The notes below the pieces were generated by a model, which saw only the letters and a program-made list of their open reading frames with translations, was not told where the DNA came from and did no database searches. Positions 17,713 to 27,263 of a stretch of DNA of 64,000 nt are shown one piece after another; position 1 is the first letter of the stretch; each line of letters starts with the position of its first letter. The stretch is taken from contig JAPFFF010000022.1 of assembly GCA_039105265.1 (NCBI GenBank), positions 124,001-188,000 of the forward strand. The letters run 5' to 3'. Origin of the DNA: Tritrichomonas musculus. Taxonomy: Eukaryota > Parabasalia > Tritrichomonadida > Tritrichomonadidae. The position numbers and the translations under genes are program-made.

Positions 17713-17844
17713 ATGATATATGAAATATTAGTGGTTTCATTATTAACAGGTTTATTTTTAGTGAAGCTTGTTGAAGTATCATTAATGATACCAGACAAAG
17801 AACCAGAACTCAGTGAAGAGATAAGAACAAAAATGTATTCATGA
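17713..17844 (+). CDS. 43-aa single-span membrane peptide
   Basis: MIYEILVVSLLTGLFLVKLV forms one hydrophobic helix, followed by a short acidic tail (PDKEPELSEEIRTKMYS). The B element has a 49-aa equivalent at 30068-30217 in the same place, with the same layout and an acidic tail (DEPPELTDELRR). Conservation of position and design between two diverged elements supports a real gene. It begins 8 bp after the preceding stop. Confidence 0.7.
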   Translation: MIYEILVVSLLTGLFLVKLVEVSLMIPDKEPELSEEIRTKMYS

Positions 17845-17868
17845 AGAGCTTTAACGAAAACTAAAGAA

Positions 17869-18783
17869 ATGAAAGGTTTCATGAAACCCACTCAGTTTAA
17901 TTATAAAGAGGTTTTATTTTCTAATAGCTCTGATTATGATGATGACCAAATGAGTTTTGCATTTGAATATGAATCATTCAAGCCAACAGTTAATGAAAAG
18001 ACATTTAATATTGATGATGAGATGAATAAAGCTTATCAACGCAATGAATCAAAAATAAAAAACGAATCAATCAGACCAATCGCAAACGGTATTTATTCAT
18101 ATTACAATTCATTGAACATACTCGTTGGTCAGCAAGGTAAAGGAAAGAGTCATATAATGCTACGAGATGTTATTCAAATGTCTCGAATGAAGAACGCTGG
18201 CTTTCATTTAATTGTTTATGTATCACGAAACGGAACAATTAACGATGCTACATTCGAAAGCCAACGCGAATTGATACAGCTACCAATAAAAACTGTTGCT
18301 GACAGCAATGCTGAAGAATATCTTAAACAACTTGATTTATATAAAGAATTGTATAACAAATATTCATCAACACCAAAAATAGTAATCGATGAAAAGAAGT
18401 TAAACGATATGTTTGAGTTTCTTCATATCAATAAACTAGGTCAACCAAATAAACCGCTAAATACTATCATTCTTTGTGAGGACTTTTTGAAATCGAAACT
18501 AATTAAATCATCCTATTTTATCAATACCATTAGTCAGCTTCGACACAAGAATCTAATCATATTCGTTAACATTCAGTTCTTCAAAGCTTTAACAACAGAA
18601 TGGAAAAATAATGCAACATCATTCTTCATCTTTAGTGGTTATTCACGACAGAAACTTGGCTACATATATCAACAAGTTCCATTCCCAATAGAGTTCGAAG
18701 AGTTATGGAATCGATACAGAACAATGAAAGCACATCAATTCGTTTTAGTCAATGTTCGAACTAATAACCTTTCATTCATCTAA
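17869..18783 (+). CDS. Maverick genome-packaging ATPase (A32/FtsK-like)
   Basis: 304 aa. Walker A GQQGKGKS at about residue 88 and a Walker B-like strand NTIILCEDF at about 200, followed by INTISQLRHKNLIIFVNIQ and a sensor-like stretch SGYSRQKLGYIYQQVPF. These fit FtsK-HerA superfamily packaging ATPases of Polintons and large DNA viruses. Counterpart at 28419-29378. Tail-to-tail with the next gene, overlapping 12 bp, an arrangement kept in Maverick B (4-bp overlap). Confidence 0.88.
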   Translation: MKGFMKPTQFNYKEVLFSNSSDYDDDQMSFAFEYESFKPTVNEKTFNIDDEMNKAYQRNESKIKNESIRPIANGIYSYYNSLNILVGQQGKGKSHIMLRDVIQMSRMKNAGFHLIVYVSRNGTINDATFESQRELIQLPIKTVADSNAEEYLKQLDLYKELYNKYSSTPKIVIDEKKLNDMFEFLHINKLGQPNKPLNTIILCEDFLKSKLIKSSYFINTISQLRHKNLIIFVNIQFFKALTTEWKNNATSFFIFSGYSRQKLGYIYQQVPFPIEFEELWNRYRTMKAHQFVLVNVRTNNLSFI

Positions 18784-19230
18784 TACAATTTGTTGTTGAA
18801 CACCAACAAACAGTTGAGGTGTATTGATATTATATTTTTGTCTCATCTGTTCAATGAGTTCCTTTGTTTTCTTATCTGTTGCCTTTCTGATACTGTAATT
18901 ATAATACTTATATTCTTTAAATGATTGTTCTTCACTTGAACCTTCAACGAAGAACTCAATTGACGTTGTTGATATCCTTCTTCTAACATTTGATGTAAGT
19001 GTTATATATTCGAGCCCGAGGTCGACTATCTTGTCGTGATAGAATCGTTTGAATTCATTCTCTTTGTTCTTCAATGATATGTACAACACTTTAGCTTTAT
19101 ATGCAGCCTTTCCACAAGGTATTGGATATCTATCACACAGAATTGAGAAATCACATTGTTTGAACTTCTCTGATTCATCCAACATATCAATAAGTGAATT
19201 GATGTAATCATAAACCTTTGGTGTTGTCAT
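18772..19230 (-). CDS. Conserved terminal Maverick protein, unknown
   Basis: 152 aa; homologue of 159 aa at 27943-28422. Shared blocks: VYDYINSLI, KQCDFSILCDRYP, KAKVLYISLKN, FFVEGSSEEQ, YYNYSIRKA, QKYNINTPQLFVG. It is the last gene before the terminal repeat in both elements and points inwards. No catalytic motif recognised; it does not show the His/Cys pattern of the adenain-type protease expected in Polintons. Confidence 0.7.
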   Translation of the reverse strand: MTTPKVYDYINSLIDMLDESEKFKQCDFSILCDRYPIPCGKAAYKAKVLYISLKNKENEFKRFYHDKIVDLGLEYITLTSNVRRRISTTSIEFFVEGSSEEQSFKEYKYYNYSIRKATDKKTKELIEQMRQKYNINTPQLFVGVQQQIVLDE

Positions 19231-19239
19231 GTCTTTATC

Positions 19240-19338
19240 ATGAAATTAAAAAATAAAAACGTCATTGAAGACATCAACAGCCTCAAAAATAAAGTGCATC
19301 AACTTGAGAATGAATTAAATGAATTGTCTAATAAATGA
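19240..19338 (+). CDS. 32-aa coiled-coil ORF
   Basis: MKLKNKNVIEDINSLKNKVH continues as a short heptad helix (QLENELNELSNK). It matches the C-terminal third of the 77-aa B protein at 33886-34119 (LIEDINSLKEKVAKLENEL). It sits 9 bp from the divergent start of the terminal gene. Either a short gene or a leftover of the longer relative. Confidence 0.45.
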   Translation: MKLKNKNVIEDINSLKNKVHQLENELNELSNK

Positions 19339-19399
19339 AACATCAATTGATGGTAATCATTAAATGAGTTCATATTATTTTTGTTCATTAGTCGTGTTG

Positions 19400-19620
19400 A
19401 CGGTGGGCTTTAGCCTGACGGAAACCGACTGATATATACTACTAAACAAGTTCAAAGATGAAGATTCAAAAGTGTCTACCCGATTTTTGAATGAAATGAG
19501 GGGCTAATTTTGAAAAAGTGGCGATTTTTTGAGTCATGGCGCTGAGGTTTGGGGTCTGTAAACCCTATGACGAGGGGGTCATTTTTTAATCCCCCCTCCA
19601 GACGGTCCACTATCACTACT
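19400..19620. repeat. Right terminal repeat region of Maverick A
   Basis: Non-coding from about 19340 to 19620, ending in the sequence CACTATCACTACT whose reverse complement AGTAGTGATAGTG also opens both ends of Maverick B. The partner repeat at the left end is outside the window, so the exact inner limit of the repeat is an estimate. The six bases after it, AACACG, are the predicted target duplication. Confidence 0.75.
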
Positions 19621-20040
19621 AACACGTTACTCGTATTAGATGACGCTGCTGGATCCCCATTACTGAAGAACGGTAACAGTGAGCTATGTCGGTTACTAAC
19701 GAAAACGAGACACTTCAATCTGACTTGTATCATAGCTGTTCAAACATTACGATTCGTTCATCTGAATGTTAAACGATTGGCCACTGATATCATATGCTAT
19801 AGCGGTTTCAGTAAAGAAGATTTCACATCGATGTTACAACAGACTCCAAACAATCTCGATACCAAGTCAACGACAATCGAATATCTAAATCATAAGGGTC
19901 AACATGATCGGTTTATCATCAGTATCACTGCAAACGAATCACACTTTGAACAATAAATAGGTTTGTTTTTATGATTAATAAATCATGGGATTCAAGAGTT
20001 TCGTTACAAGCGGTTGGAATAAAATTAAAATTAAAAAAAT
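19621..20040 (+). mobile_element. Remnant of another Maverick (D): end of a packaging ATPase and start of a small gene
   Basis: Directly after Maverick A the sequence encodes NTLLVLDDAAGSPLL and a following stretch that aligns with the second half of Maverick packaging ATPases (Walker B LVLDD, then ICYSGFSKEDFTSMLQQTP). After its end at about 19956 a new small ORF begins with MGFKSFVTSGWNKIK, in the style of the amphipathic gene of A and B, and soon fades into host-like DNA. This is a broken, older element of a different subfamily, hit by Maverick A. Confidence 0.75.
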
Positions 20041-20070
20041 AACTGTTCATAGTAGCTCAAAAATTTGACC

Positions 20071-20156
20071 ATGACGATCAAATTAATGAAATTTTGGAAT
20101 ATTGCACTATTCATCTTCTTTTACTAAAAAAATATTTGGCTTTATTTGATCGTCAT
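20071..20156. repeat. 13-bp inverted repeat near host gene
   Basis: ATGACGATCAAAT at 20071-20083 is matched exactly by ATTTGATCGTCAT at 20144-20156, with a 60-bp AT-rich loop. A second, imperfect inverted pair (CCCGAAA with TTTCGGG) follows at about 20166-20206. It lies between the Maverick remnant and the host gene; it may be the edge of the remnant or a small hairpin element. Confidence 0.5.
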
Positions 20157-20253
20157 AACCGCCATATCCCGAAATCCCTCCCGAGAGGGGCTAAATTTTT
20201 TCGGGATTAGATCTTTAATAAAATAGTTGTGTCGATAATTAAAGGTGAAATAA

Positions 20254-21474
20254 ATGGTCAAAAAAATGGTAGGGGTAGAGACCATATCTTTCAATATGCA
20301 AAATTTTCAATTATTCTTTTGTTATCATAAAAAAACTTTTTCATTATTTTGGCTATTTTTTTTATATAGCTTTTTGCAATTATCTTTTTTTATTCTTAAA
20401 TTTCTCGTCATTTCTAAAGATCCTAATATCATCTTTGCCACATTTAAAGTAAATCATAAATTTTATATGCTAGAAAGGTTTAAAACAAGTGTATCATCTT
20501 TTATTAAAGAATTTAATGCATCAGATTTCTTTAATAATGATTTTTTTCAAGAGATTAATCTCTTGAATACAAAGCCTGATTTTTCTAATTGCCCGTTATG
20601 CTCTATTGTCAAAAAAAAAAGTAATTCCTCTTCAAAAAGGGATTTGATTTTTTCTTATGCATATGGAAATAGAACAAAAGGTTTTGTAAGTTTTGTCCGA
20701 TCAATCCGATCTACTGGATGTAAAGCAACAATTGTTTTCATGTATGAAGATCCCTTTTTATTTTCTTTTTCATCAAATGAGAGGTTGATTCTAAAAAATT
20801 GTGGATCTTTTTTTATAAATGCAGGAAAGATAAATCGAAAGAAATTTAATATCATGTCGATCAGATACGCATTCTTCTTAGAATTTTTAGAAATATATAA
20901 AAAATGTTTTGATAGAGTTATTATGACTGATGCAGCAGATACATATGTCCAATTAGATCCTTTTGATATTTTCCCAGAAAAAGGTTTTTGGTCATCCACG
21001 GAAGGCAATTATTTCTGGAAATATAAATGGCATTCTGCTCGTGTTTTTTTGTCAGAAACACCTTGCAATATTTCATTTTATAATAATACAAGAACTCTTT
21101 GCGCTGGACTAGTTTGGGGAAATGTTAAAGACACCATTAAATTTCTTCGTTTTTTCGTAAATGTTTCATATTGGAAAAAGAATAATAGAGTTAATGATCA
21201 AGGTCTTTTAAACATTCTTTATTACCGAAGAAATATTTCATTTCATGCTGATTTTACTGGCAAATATATGATTAGTGCATCAGATTTTATTTGGGAAAAA
21301 AAGTATGACCAAAATTTTTTATTCAAAACTATATATGGAACAACACCGTCAATTATTCATCAATATGATCGAATATGTGTGATTTATTCAAACGTTGAAT
21401 TTTTATGCCCAAAAGCTCCTGGACAACTCACAGGTTTTGATATAAATTATCGTTTTAAATCTGATAAATGTTAA
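20254..21474 (+). CDS. Type II membrane glycosyltransferase-like host protein
   Basis: 406 aa. One strong hydrophobic segment (about 28-52, FSLFWLFFLYSFLQLSFF) with positive residues before it indicates a type II Golgi/ER membrane anchor. The lumenal part resembles GT-A fold sugar transferases: RVIMTDAADTYVQLDPF (about 222-238) looks like the DxD metal/nucleotide-sugar site, NDQGLL at about 314 and IIHQYDR at about 369 match later conserved positions. A second ATG 42 bp downstream (MQNFQLFF) could be the true start. It is the only clear cellular gene here. Substrate unknown. Confidence 0.65.
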   Translation: MVKKMVGVETISFNMQNFQLFFCYHKKTFSLFWLFFLYSFLQLSFFILKFLVISKDPNIIFATFKVNHKFYMLERFKTSVSSFIKEFNASDFFNNDFFQEINLLNTKPDFSNCPLCSIVKKKSNSSSKRDLIFSYAYGNRTKGFVSFVRSIRSTGCKATIVFMYEDPFLFSFSSNERLILKNCGSFFINAGKINRKKFNIMSIRYAFFLEFLEIYKKCFDRVIMTDAADTYVQLDPFDIFPEKGFWSSTEGNYFWKYKWHSARVFLSETPCNISFYNNTRTLCAGLVWGNVKDTIKFLRFFVNVSYWKKNNRVNDQGLLNILYYRRNISFHADFTGKYMISASDFIWEKKYDQNFLFKTIYGTTPSIIHQYDRICVIYSNVEFLCPKAPGQLTGFDINYRFKSDKC

Positions 21475-22389
21475 AAAAATATATCTCCACTTCTTATTCT
21501 ATTCTTTTTATTCATATTCGAGTTATGCAATGATGAAAATATGTAGAGTATATGGAAAACAAAATTATAATTGAAAATTAAAAAATGTAATTATCCTTTG
21601 GAGGAAGCTCTGGGAAGAATTTTTTTTCCCTTAACTTTACATAAAAGGATGTTGAAGCTCTGGCAAGAAAATATATTGTTTTAAATTACCCATCTGAAAG
21701 GCAGACCACTATTTTTTCCCTCAATTATTATGACATAAAATATTTCTTCTCATTTTAAAACTTTATAAAATTTTATCTCAAAATCTTATTTGCCAATCTT
21801 TTTTTTTTTTCGAATTTCATCAATATCTCAGCAAAAACTTCAAGAAATCGCTAAATATGCATCAAGGAAATTTTTTACTCTTTAAACATTACAATTTGTT
21901 ATATTATTTAGTAGTTAATAAATTGTCCTGAAAAGTGCTCTAAACGACCACTTTTCATGACAATTTGACCTATTTTTCGTTCTAAACGACCACTTTTTCA
22001 ATAAAAACAAGACCAAATGACCATTTTTTTTGAAAAATTTGACCATTTGGAGAACTTTTTGATAGATTTCATTTAATTATTTCAAGGTTTTTTGAATTGA
22101 AATTGACCTTTTTAAGACCTTTTATTTCAAGAAAGTGTATTAATTGACCTTCAAAAATTGACCATTTTTAAGAAAAAGTGAACCATTTGACCTCCTAATT
22201 TATACTCGTCCTGAAAACCGCTATATAAAGTACTAAATGACCTTCAAAATTCGTATTTTTACTTAAAAAGTGGGTCATTTGACCTATTTTTATGAAATTC
22301 TCAAAACTAATTGTCCTGAAAACCGCTATATAGGTGAAAATTAAAATTTTACTTCAAAAAGTTTCCCATCCACATTTTTCAATTATTAT
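21475..22389. repeat. AT-rich 3' flank with dispersed TCCTGAAAA motifs
   Basis: No convincing gene. Two identical 20-bp copies of GTCCTGAAAACCGCTATATA lie near 22208 and 22313, and a relative (GTCCTGAAAAGTGCTCTAAA) at about 21924. Between them short TGACC / GACCATTT words recur many times (21940-22280). Another duplicated phrase, GAAGCTCTGG(G/C)AAGAA, occurs at about 21605 and 21655. Confidence 0.55.
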
Positions 22390-22560
22390 TCTAAAATAAA
22401 GATTTTTTATTAAATTGAATTCTCAATTCAAAATTAATTTATTCTCTATTATTATTATTTTTTTATTAAATTGAATTATCATTCAAAATTAATTTATTTT
22501 CTATCATTATTATTTTTTTAATAAATTGAATTATCATTCAAAATTAATTTATTCTCCAAA
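22390..22560. repeat. Three tandem copies of an AT-rich unit of about 60 bp
   Basis: The phrase AATTGAATTATCATTCAAAA followed by TTAATTTATTCTC occurs three times in a row, with spacers of TATTATTATTTTTTTA. It is a local tandem duplication in host non-coding DNA. Confidence 0.7.
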
Positions 22561-22568
22561 TAATTTTT

Positions 22569-24188
22569 TTAAGGGTGTAGTATGAACACTAATATCTGGA
22601 TAAATAAGTAGTATATAACTATTATATTATATAATCAATGATTGTGATTTTTTTAAACATAAAATATTATGTTATTAAATAAAAAACAATTTTTTATTAT
22701 TGTATATTTATAAAACATTAATTGAATTAATAATTGCTTTTTTGAATAAATAAAAAAGGAATTATTTGAAAAAAAAATTGAATTATTCATTTTTCAAATG
22801 AGAATATCTCATTAAAAATTAAATATAGAATTGTTTAAATATCCATATATCCAGATGTTATTTCAATAAAATAAAAATAGATTGTAAAAGAATCAAAATT
22901 ATAATTTTCTGGAAAATGAAGATAATATAAGCAAGATGTGATCATGCAATATTTTATTTATTTATATGAAAAAATATTATAAAATCAAATTTTTAATATA
23001 AGAATTCATATAAAAGTTATCTATTATAAATACATGTTTTTTTAAAGCGCTTTGAAATTTTGTTACAAATGAATTAAAATTGATTAATAAAAAACTTTTT
23101 TTAAAATAGAATAAAAAAAAAAAATCTCTCTGTCAGATTAAACTTCTTTGTGAGTAAAAAGAATAATGCTGCTTTATAATTTCATTCATCAAAAATTGAA
23201 TGACTACATAGATCTACAAATAGTCCGTTAATCAAGAAAAATTGAAAAACTATGTAGTCCTTCAATATGAACAATGAATCAATTATTCATTAAAAATTCG
23301 AATCTATGAATTTTAATAATTAACTTGACAGAGCCATTTTTGGGATTTTGGATATATTTATAAAAAAATGATATCAAATTTTATTTCCTTATGATAAAAA
23401 CTTCATCTGATTTTTTTATATGTATAAAACATTTCAAAGTGAATATGTGTATAGATATTTTTTTAAAAAAGTTAATATTCATATGTTCAAAACTACGATT
23501 TCGAGTCTAAAATTTTGAAAGATCATTCAATTTTCTGAACATTCGTTTATTAATAAAAATTTTTATTCTAAAAGCAAGAGACTGCAAAGCTGCTAAATAT
23601 GATATTAGGCAAGATTAAAATCAGGACAGTGAATAGGAATATGCCAATTTTTTCGCAAAACTGCTATGATTATATTAACGATGTATAAGTAGATAAGTAT
23701 TATGAAGGAGCAAGAGTAATATTTCTAAAATTGCTGAAAAAGTACTCATAAATAGCTGGAAAACCGTTGACTATTAGTTAATTGATTCGAAAATCATAAC
23801 CAACGAATAGTGTAAAATCTGGCATGTAATGGAAGTCAAGTTGTTATATGCATCTATACAAATATGAACCACTGGTTTTTGTCCGTATTTTATTTTAAGT
23901 ATTGTTTCAAATTTGTTGGAATAAAGCCATGTAAAATGAAATTGACCAATAATGATTAATTTTGTATCGATCATGATTCAAAAATATTGAAAAAATCTAT
24001 TTAAAATTTTTGAAAGTTTTGTCATAATCAATTCAATTTTTAAAATCATAATTTCTTATTTATAAAATTATAAAATTATTATATATAATATTTATATATT
24101 TTAAAAAATTTTTTATATAATATAATTCGATATTTTTACTAAAAAATCACTTTTTAATGAGATAAACTCATTCATACTGCACCCTTAA
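22569..24188. mobile_element. Possible non-autonomous TTAA-flanked DNA transposon (about 1.6 kb)
   Basis: GGGTGTAGTATGAA after TTAA at 22569-22572 is mirrored by TTCATACTGCACCC before TTAA at 24185-24188 (13 of 14 matches). Terminal repeats abutting TTAA duplications are the hallmark of piggyBac-type elements. No ORF of useful length lies inside, so it would be a non-autonomous copy or solo-type derivative. The match is short and the region is AT-rich, so chance is not excluded. Confidence 0.45.
23195..23266. repeat. 17-bp inverted repeat inside the AT-rich host region
   Basis: ATTGAATGACTACATAG (23195-23211) pairs with CTATGTAGTCCTTCAAT (23250-23266), one mismatch. A looser pair, CTCTGTCA about 23133 and TGACAGAG about 23327, encloses it, giving a nested hairpin of about 200 bp. 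It may be a small MITE within the larger candidate transposon. Confidence 0.5.
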
Positions 24189-24191
24189 AAA

Positions 24192-24987
24192 AGCATTTAT
24201 CAGAAAAAGTTTTGCATCCATATTAATTAAATTAATTTAAAACATTAATGAATATTATAAATATATTTTAATAATTAAATTAATTTAATAAATAAAGTTA
24301 ATAAATGAAATGATTCCCAACACCCTTTTAAAAAGTTAAAAATTTTAATGATATGACTATTTATTTTCAATTAAAATTTTAATTGAATACTTTCACTTCA
24401 TTTATAATATTAAACAAGTACCAATAATGAAACTACTAGAAACTATGAAACCTATGAAAGAAATGCAACCATTCAACTGTTCACTCAAATTAGAATTCAC
24501 AGAAAAATTTCTAAGAAATGAAGTTATAGGCGCCGATAATGGAATTTCTTTGAAACGATTTTCTATTCTAATTTAATCATAAAATTCCTCCTAAAGAGGG
24601 TAAATAGAAAAAGATATGTTTTTTCTATTTGAAAGCAACACATCATCTAATAATAAAATTGTTATTAGTTTTGATATTTTTTTATAGAAACTACAGCGTT
24701 TCGGAGTTTCTGATACAAAATTGTTGATGAAACTTTTAATATTCTTAGACTTTTACACAAAGTCATTTTATTTATTATTTAGTAAACGGATTTAATAAAT
24801 CCCTCTTTAGGAGGAAAAAACCACTTTTTGAAAAGATTGAATTTCAGCAAAACAATCTTTTTACCGTTTTTTCTTTTTCAAAGGTTTACACAAACCTTTA
24901 TTTTTATTATTCTATTTTAATTAATAAACGGCACCATTTTAAAAAACCAACTTTTTTCTTTTTTTATTTATTTTATTGAGATATCTT
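24192..24987. other. AT-rich gene-free stretch with a 16-bp inverted repeat
   Basis: No gene is supported here. TTCCTCCTAAAGAGGG at 24585-24600 is mirrored exactly at 24801-24816, bounding 200 bp that contains no ORF. The left end of element C should lie in or near this stretch, but I could not define it. Confidence 0.45.
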
Positions 24988-25256
24988 AAAAAAATTTGTT
25001 GACTTAAATTGTAGAGTTGAGTTGAGTTGAGATGAGATGAGATGAGATGAGATAACTCAAAAGTTTTCTCTATCTTTAAAAAATTTGTTAACTTAAAAAA
25101 ATTTGTTGACTTAAATTGTAGAGTTGAGTTATGAGTTGAGATGAGATGAGATGAGATAACTCAAAAATTTTCTCTATCTTGAAAAAAATTTGTTATCTTA
25201 AAAAAATTTGTTGACTCTATAAATTGAGTTGAGTGAGATAACTCAAAAAAATTTCC
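24988..25256. repeat. Sub-terminal tandem repeats at the left side of element C
   Basis: Three degenerate copies of a 75-105 bp unit: AAATTTGTTGACTTAAATTG, then GAGTTGAG, a run of GATGA repeats (GAGATGAGATGAGATGAG), then ATAACTCAAAA and TTTTCTCTATCTT. They sit immediately before the first gene of element C and probably form part of its terminal region. Confidence 0.6.
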
Positions 25257-25282
25257 AACACAATTTTTTTCTCGTTATTAAA

Positions 25283-25522
25283 ATGCCAATTCAAACTTCA
25301 ATTTCTGGTCTCAATTTTATATTTTTTGATGATATTCCTGAAGAATCAATGAAAATTAAAGATATGTATGATAATATAATTTTTTCAGATAACCAATATT
25401 TCTATTATCATGATGAAGCTAATGATATTGACTATTTCTATTCAAAATTTCAAGAAGAAATTTATAGACCTCTCAAAATTGTTGAATTGAAAAATGGTTC
25501 TAAATGTATTTTCTTAAAATAA
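25283..25522 (+). CDS. Small protein: stand-alone copy of the HNH-associated C-terminal domain
   Basis: 79 aa from MPIQTSISGLNFIFFDDIPE; this ATG is preferred to the one 54 bp upstream, which lies in the repeat region. Blocks FDDIPEES, YFYYHDEANDIDYFYS and LKIVELKNGSKCIFL align with the second half of the HNH protein at 2197-2811 (VDDIPNEA, YYYYHDDESNEDIFYC). This suggests a mobile domain that can be fused to HNH or stand alone. Function unknown. Confidence 0.6.
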   Translation: MPIQTSISGLNFIFFDDIPEESMKIKDMYDNIIFSDNQYFYYHDEANDIDYFYSKFQEEIYRPLKIVELKNGSKCIFLK

Positions 25523-25579
25523 TTCAAAAGGAAATGGAATAATTTTAAATATTAAAAAATTTAAGTTTTATTATGGAAT

Positions 25580-26764
25580 TTAACTTTTCTTAATTTTTTC
25601 ATAACCATAAACTTCAAATTTATTGATTCTTCTTCTTGCTCTTTTGAAATGACTTTTAACGTCATCAAGTTTCCCAAAAATCACTGAAGCCAAATTTGTT
25701 TGAAAATAATCATTGTATAATTGAACCAATTCATCCGTTTGATACCAATCTTTATCTAATTTGGCATAAAAACATTCAAATGTCTTTTTATCACTAACTT
25801 TTCTTCTTTCATTTTGAATGACTTCATCTGGTTCTTCAATTATTGGACCAACTTTTTCTTGAGGAATGATATCTTCATTTTTTAATTGAGGATAATGTTG
25901 ATGAATTATATCAATGAAACATTGAATTCTTCCTCTTGTCATTCCATTTAATGTTTCATGAATTTCTGGCATCCATCTTTGAGAAGCATTTTTCACCAAA
26001 TCAACACAAAGTTGTTCAATGTAAACGGCTTGATATTGTTTTGTTGCTGATATTGGTTTTTGATAACCAATAATGAAAGTTTCAATATACTCCATTAATA
26101 GATTTGAAACGGCATTATTCAAACCTATTAATTTGCCTTTGAAATCATTGACAATTTGACCATCATATGTTATTTGAATTTTATCAAAGAAAGTGAACAT
26201 GATATTTCTTAATCTTTCAAAGATTTGATTAATACAATTAATCAATTCTTTTGCTTTCTTTGAAAAAGCAACTTGAACAAAACCTTCATTGTACATTTTT
26301 AACATTTCATCATCACTACTTCCAATCAATTTTTCAATGATTCTTTCAATTATTATTTTTGTGTTAGTTTCATTGAAAAACATTTTTTTGTCAATGATAT
26401 CAAAAAGATATTCTTTTGGTTTGTAGCACATTTTTTCAAGGTCTTCAATCATTCTTTTCTCTTCTTGTTCATTTATTTCTGCAAACCTTCTTTGTGTTTT
26501 CAAAGCATTTATTTCTGACTTTTCTTCTTCAAAGTTGTAATTTAAATCAGTTTTTTGAACATATTTCTCTAAATCATCAATTGCTTTATCAAATTCTTCA
26601 GTTGTGGAATAACTTAATGGTTGCATGAAAAATGTTCTCATTCTGAGGTCTTGTTTGAAATGTAATAGTTTTACTTGCTTTTCAATGATCTTCAAAGGGT
26701 CAAAAGGTTGAATAGGAATCATTTGATTCATATCAGAAACTTTCATTGTGTTTCTTTGCGTCAT
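25580..26764 (-). CDS. Unknown helical protein with C-terminal winged-helix-like segment
   Basis: 394 aa from MTQRNTMKVSDMNQMIPIQP. The ATG at 26764 is chosen since TTTCACTACTTCACATTTTT, the element C start signal, lies just before it. Residues about 40-130 are charged and coiled; the middle is helical. The last 60 residues (DWYQTDELVQLYNDYFQTNL, then GYEKIKK) resemble the whole 67-aa protein at 60783-60986, possibly a small DNA-binding module. It forms a divergent pair with the gene at 26868. Confidence 0.6.
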   Translation of the reverse strand: MTQRNTMKVSDMNQMIPIQPFDPLKIIEKQVKLLHFKQDLRMRTFFMQPLSYSTTEEFDKAIDDLEKYVQKTDLNYNFEEEKSEINALKTQRRFAEINEQEEKRMIEDLEKMCYKPKEYLFDIIDKKMFFNETNTKIIIERIIEKLIGSSDDEMLKMYNEGFVQVAFSKKAKELINCINQIFERLRNIMFTFFDKIQITYDGQIVNDFKGKLIGLNNAVSNLLMEYIETFIIGYQKPISATKQYQAVYIEQLCVDLVKNASQRWMPEIHETLNGMTRGRIQCFIDIIHQHYPQLKNEDIIPQEKVGPIIEEPDEVIQNERRKVSDKKTFECFYAKLDKDWYQTDELVQLYNDYFQTNLASVIFGKLDDVKSHFKRARRRINKFEVYGYEKIKKS

Positions 26765-26867
26765 TAAAAAAATGTGAAGTAGTGAAATGAACATTTTATA
26801 AAATTTTAATGAAGTGAAGTGTTATAATAAAATTTTACTTCAATTTTTTTCACCATTTAAAAAAAAC

Positions 26868-27242
26868 ATGTCATTAAGAAATCAAAAATTAACAAAAGCT
26901 CAAGAACAAAAATTATTAATGGAAAGATTACAAAATGAAAATTCTCATTTAAAATCTAAAATGTTTGATGCAATTGTTGAAATAAAAAATTTGAGAAATG
27001 AGGTGAATTCAAAACCTAAAAGAAATACTAAGAAAACTCAAGAACAAATGGTTTATCAATTACCTCAACAAACTCAACTACCTCAACAACCTCAAAAAAA
27101 TACAAAATTTACAAAAAATCCTTCAAAAGTTTATGAACATGAAGAATTTTTACAACATTTAGCTCAATTACAAGCAAATCAAAATTCAAAATCTAGAAAA
27201 AGAAGACAAAATAATGATTCTGAAGATTCTGAATCTGATTGA
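26868..27242 (+). CDS. Coiled-coil, Gln/Pro-rich basic protein
   Basis: 124 aa from MSLRNQKLTKAQEQKLLMER. The N-terminal 45 residues form a heptad coil, the middle is rich in Gln and Pro (LPQQTQLPQQPQ) and the tail is basic then acidic (SRKRRQNNDSEDSESD). The upstream ATG at 26814 is rejected because the promoter motif lies between the two. No family recognised. Confidence 0.55.
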   Translation: MSLRNQKLTKAQEQKLLMERLQNENSHLKSKMFDAIVEIKNLRNEVNSKPKRNTKKTQEQMVYQLPQQTQLPQQPQKNTKFTKNPSKVYEHEEFLQHLAQLQANQNSKSRKRRQNNDSEDSESD

Positions 27243-27263
27243 AATTTCACTTCACTAAATTAA

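Larger units (their letters stand above)
1..19620 (+). mobile_element. Maverick/Polinton element A (left end outside window)
   Basis: A block of virion, integration and replication genes typical of Mavericks: major capsid protein, retroviral-type integrase, protein-primed PolB, packaging ATPase. The right terminus ends in the mirror of AGTAGTGATAGTG at 19620, the same terminal 13 bp as Maverick B. The left terminus is not in the window. Long open frames suggest a fairly young copy that looks whole within the visible part. Base composition is AT-rich but less so than the host DNA to its right. It is inserted into the ATPase gene of another Maverick remnant (D). Confidence 0.9.

Noticed and set aside
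18772-19230. Adenain-type cysteine protease
   Set aside because: Right size and conserved in A and B, but no His/Cys catalytic pattern is visible.
20254-21474. Viral or Maverick gene
   Set aside because: Membrane anchor plus glycosyltransferase-like motifs and its own composition indicate a host gene.
23774-23974. Short minus-strand ORF in AT-rich host DNA
   Set aside because: 66 codons, no homologue, no start context, and it lies within the candidate transposon.
24585-24816. Terminal repeats of element C or of a MITE
   Set aside because: The 16-bp inverted match does not extend and shows no target duplication, so it is noted only as a repeat.
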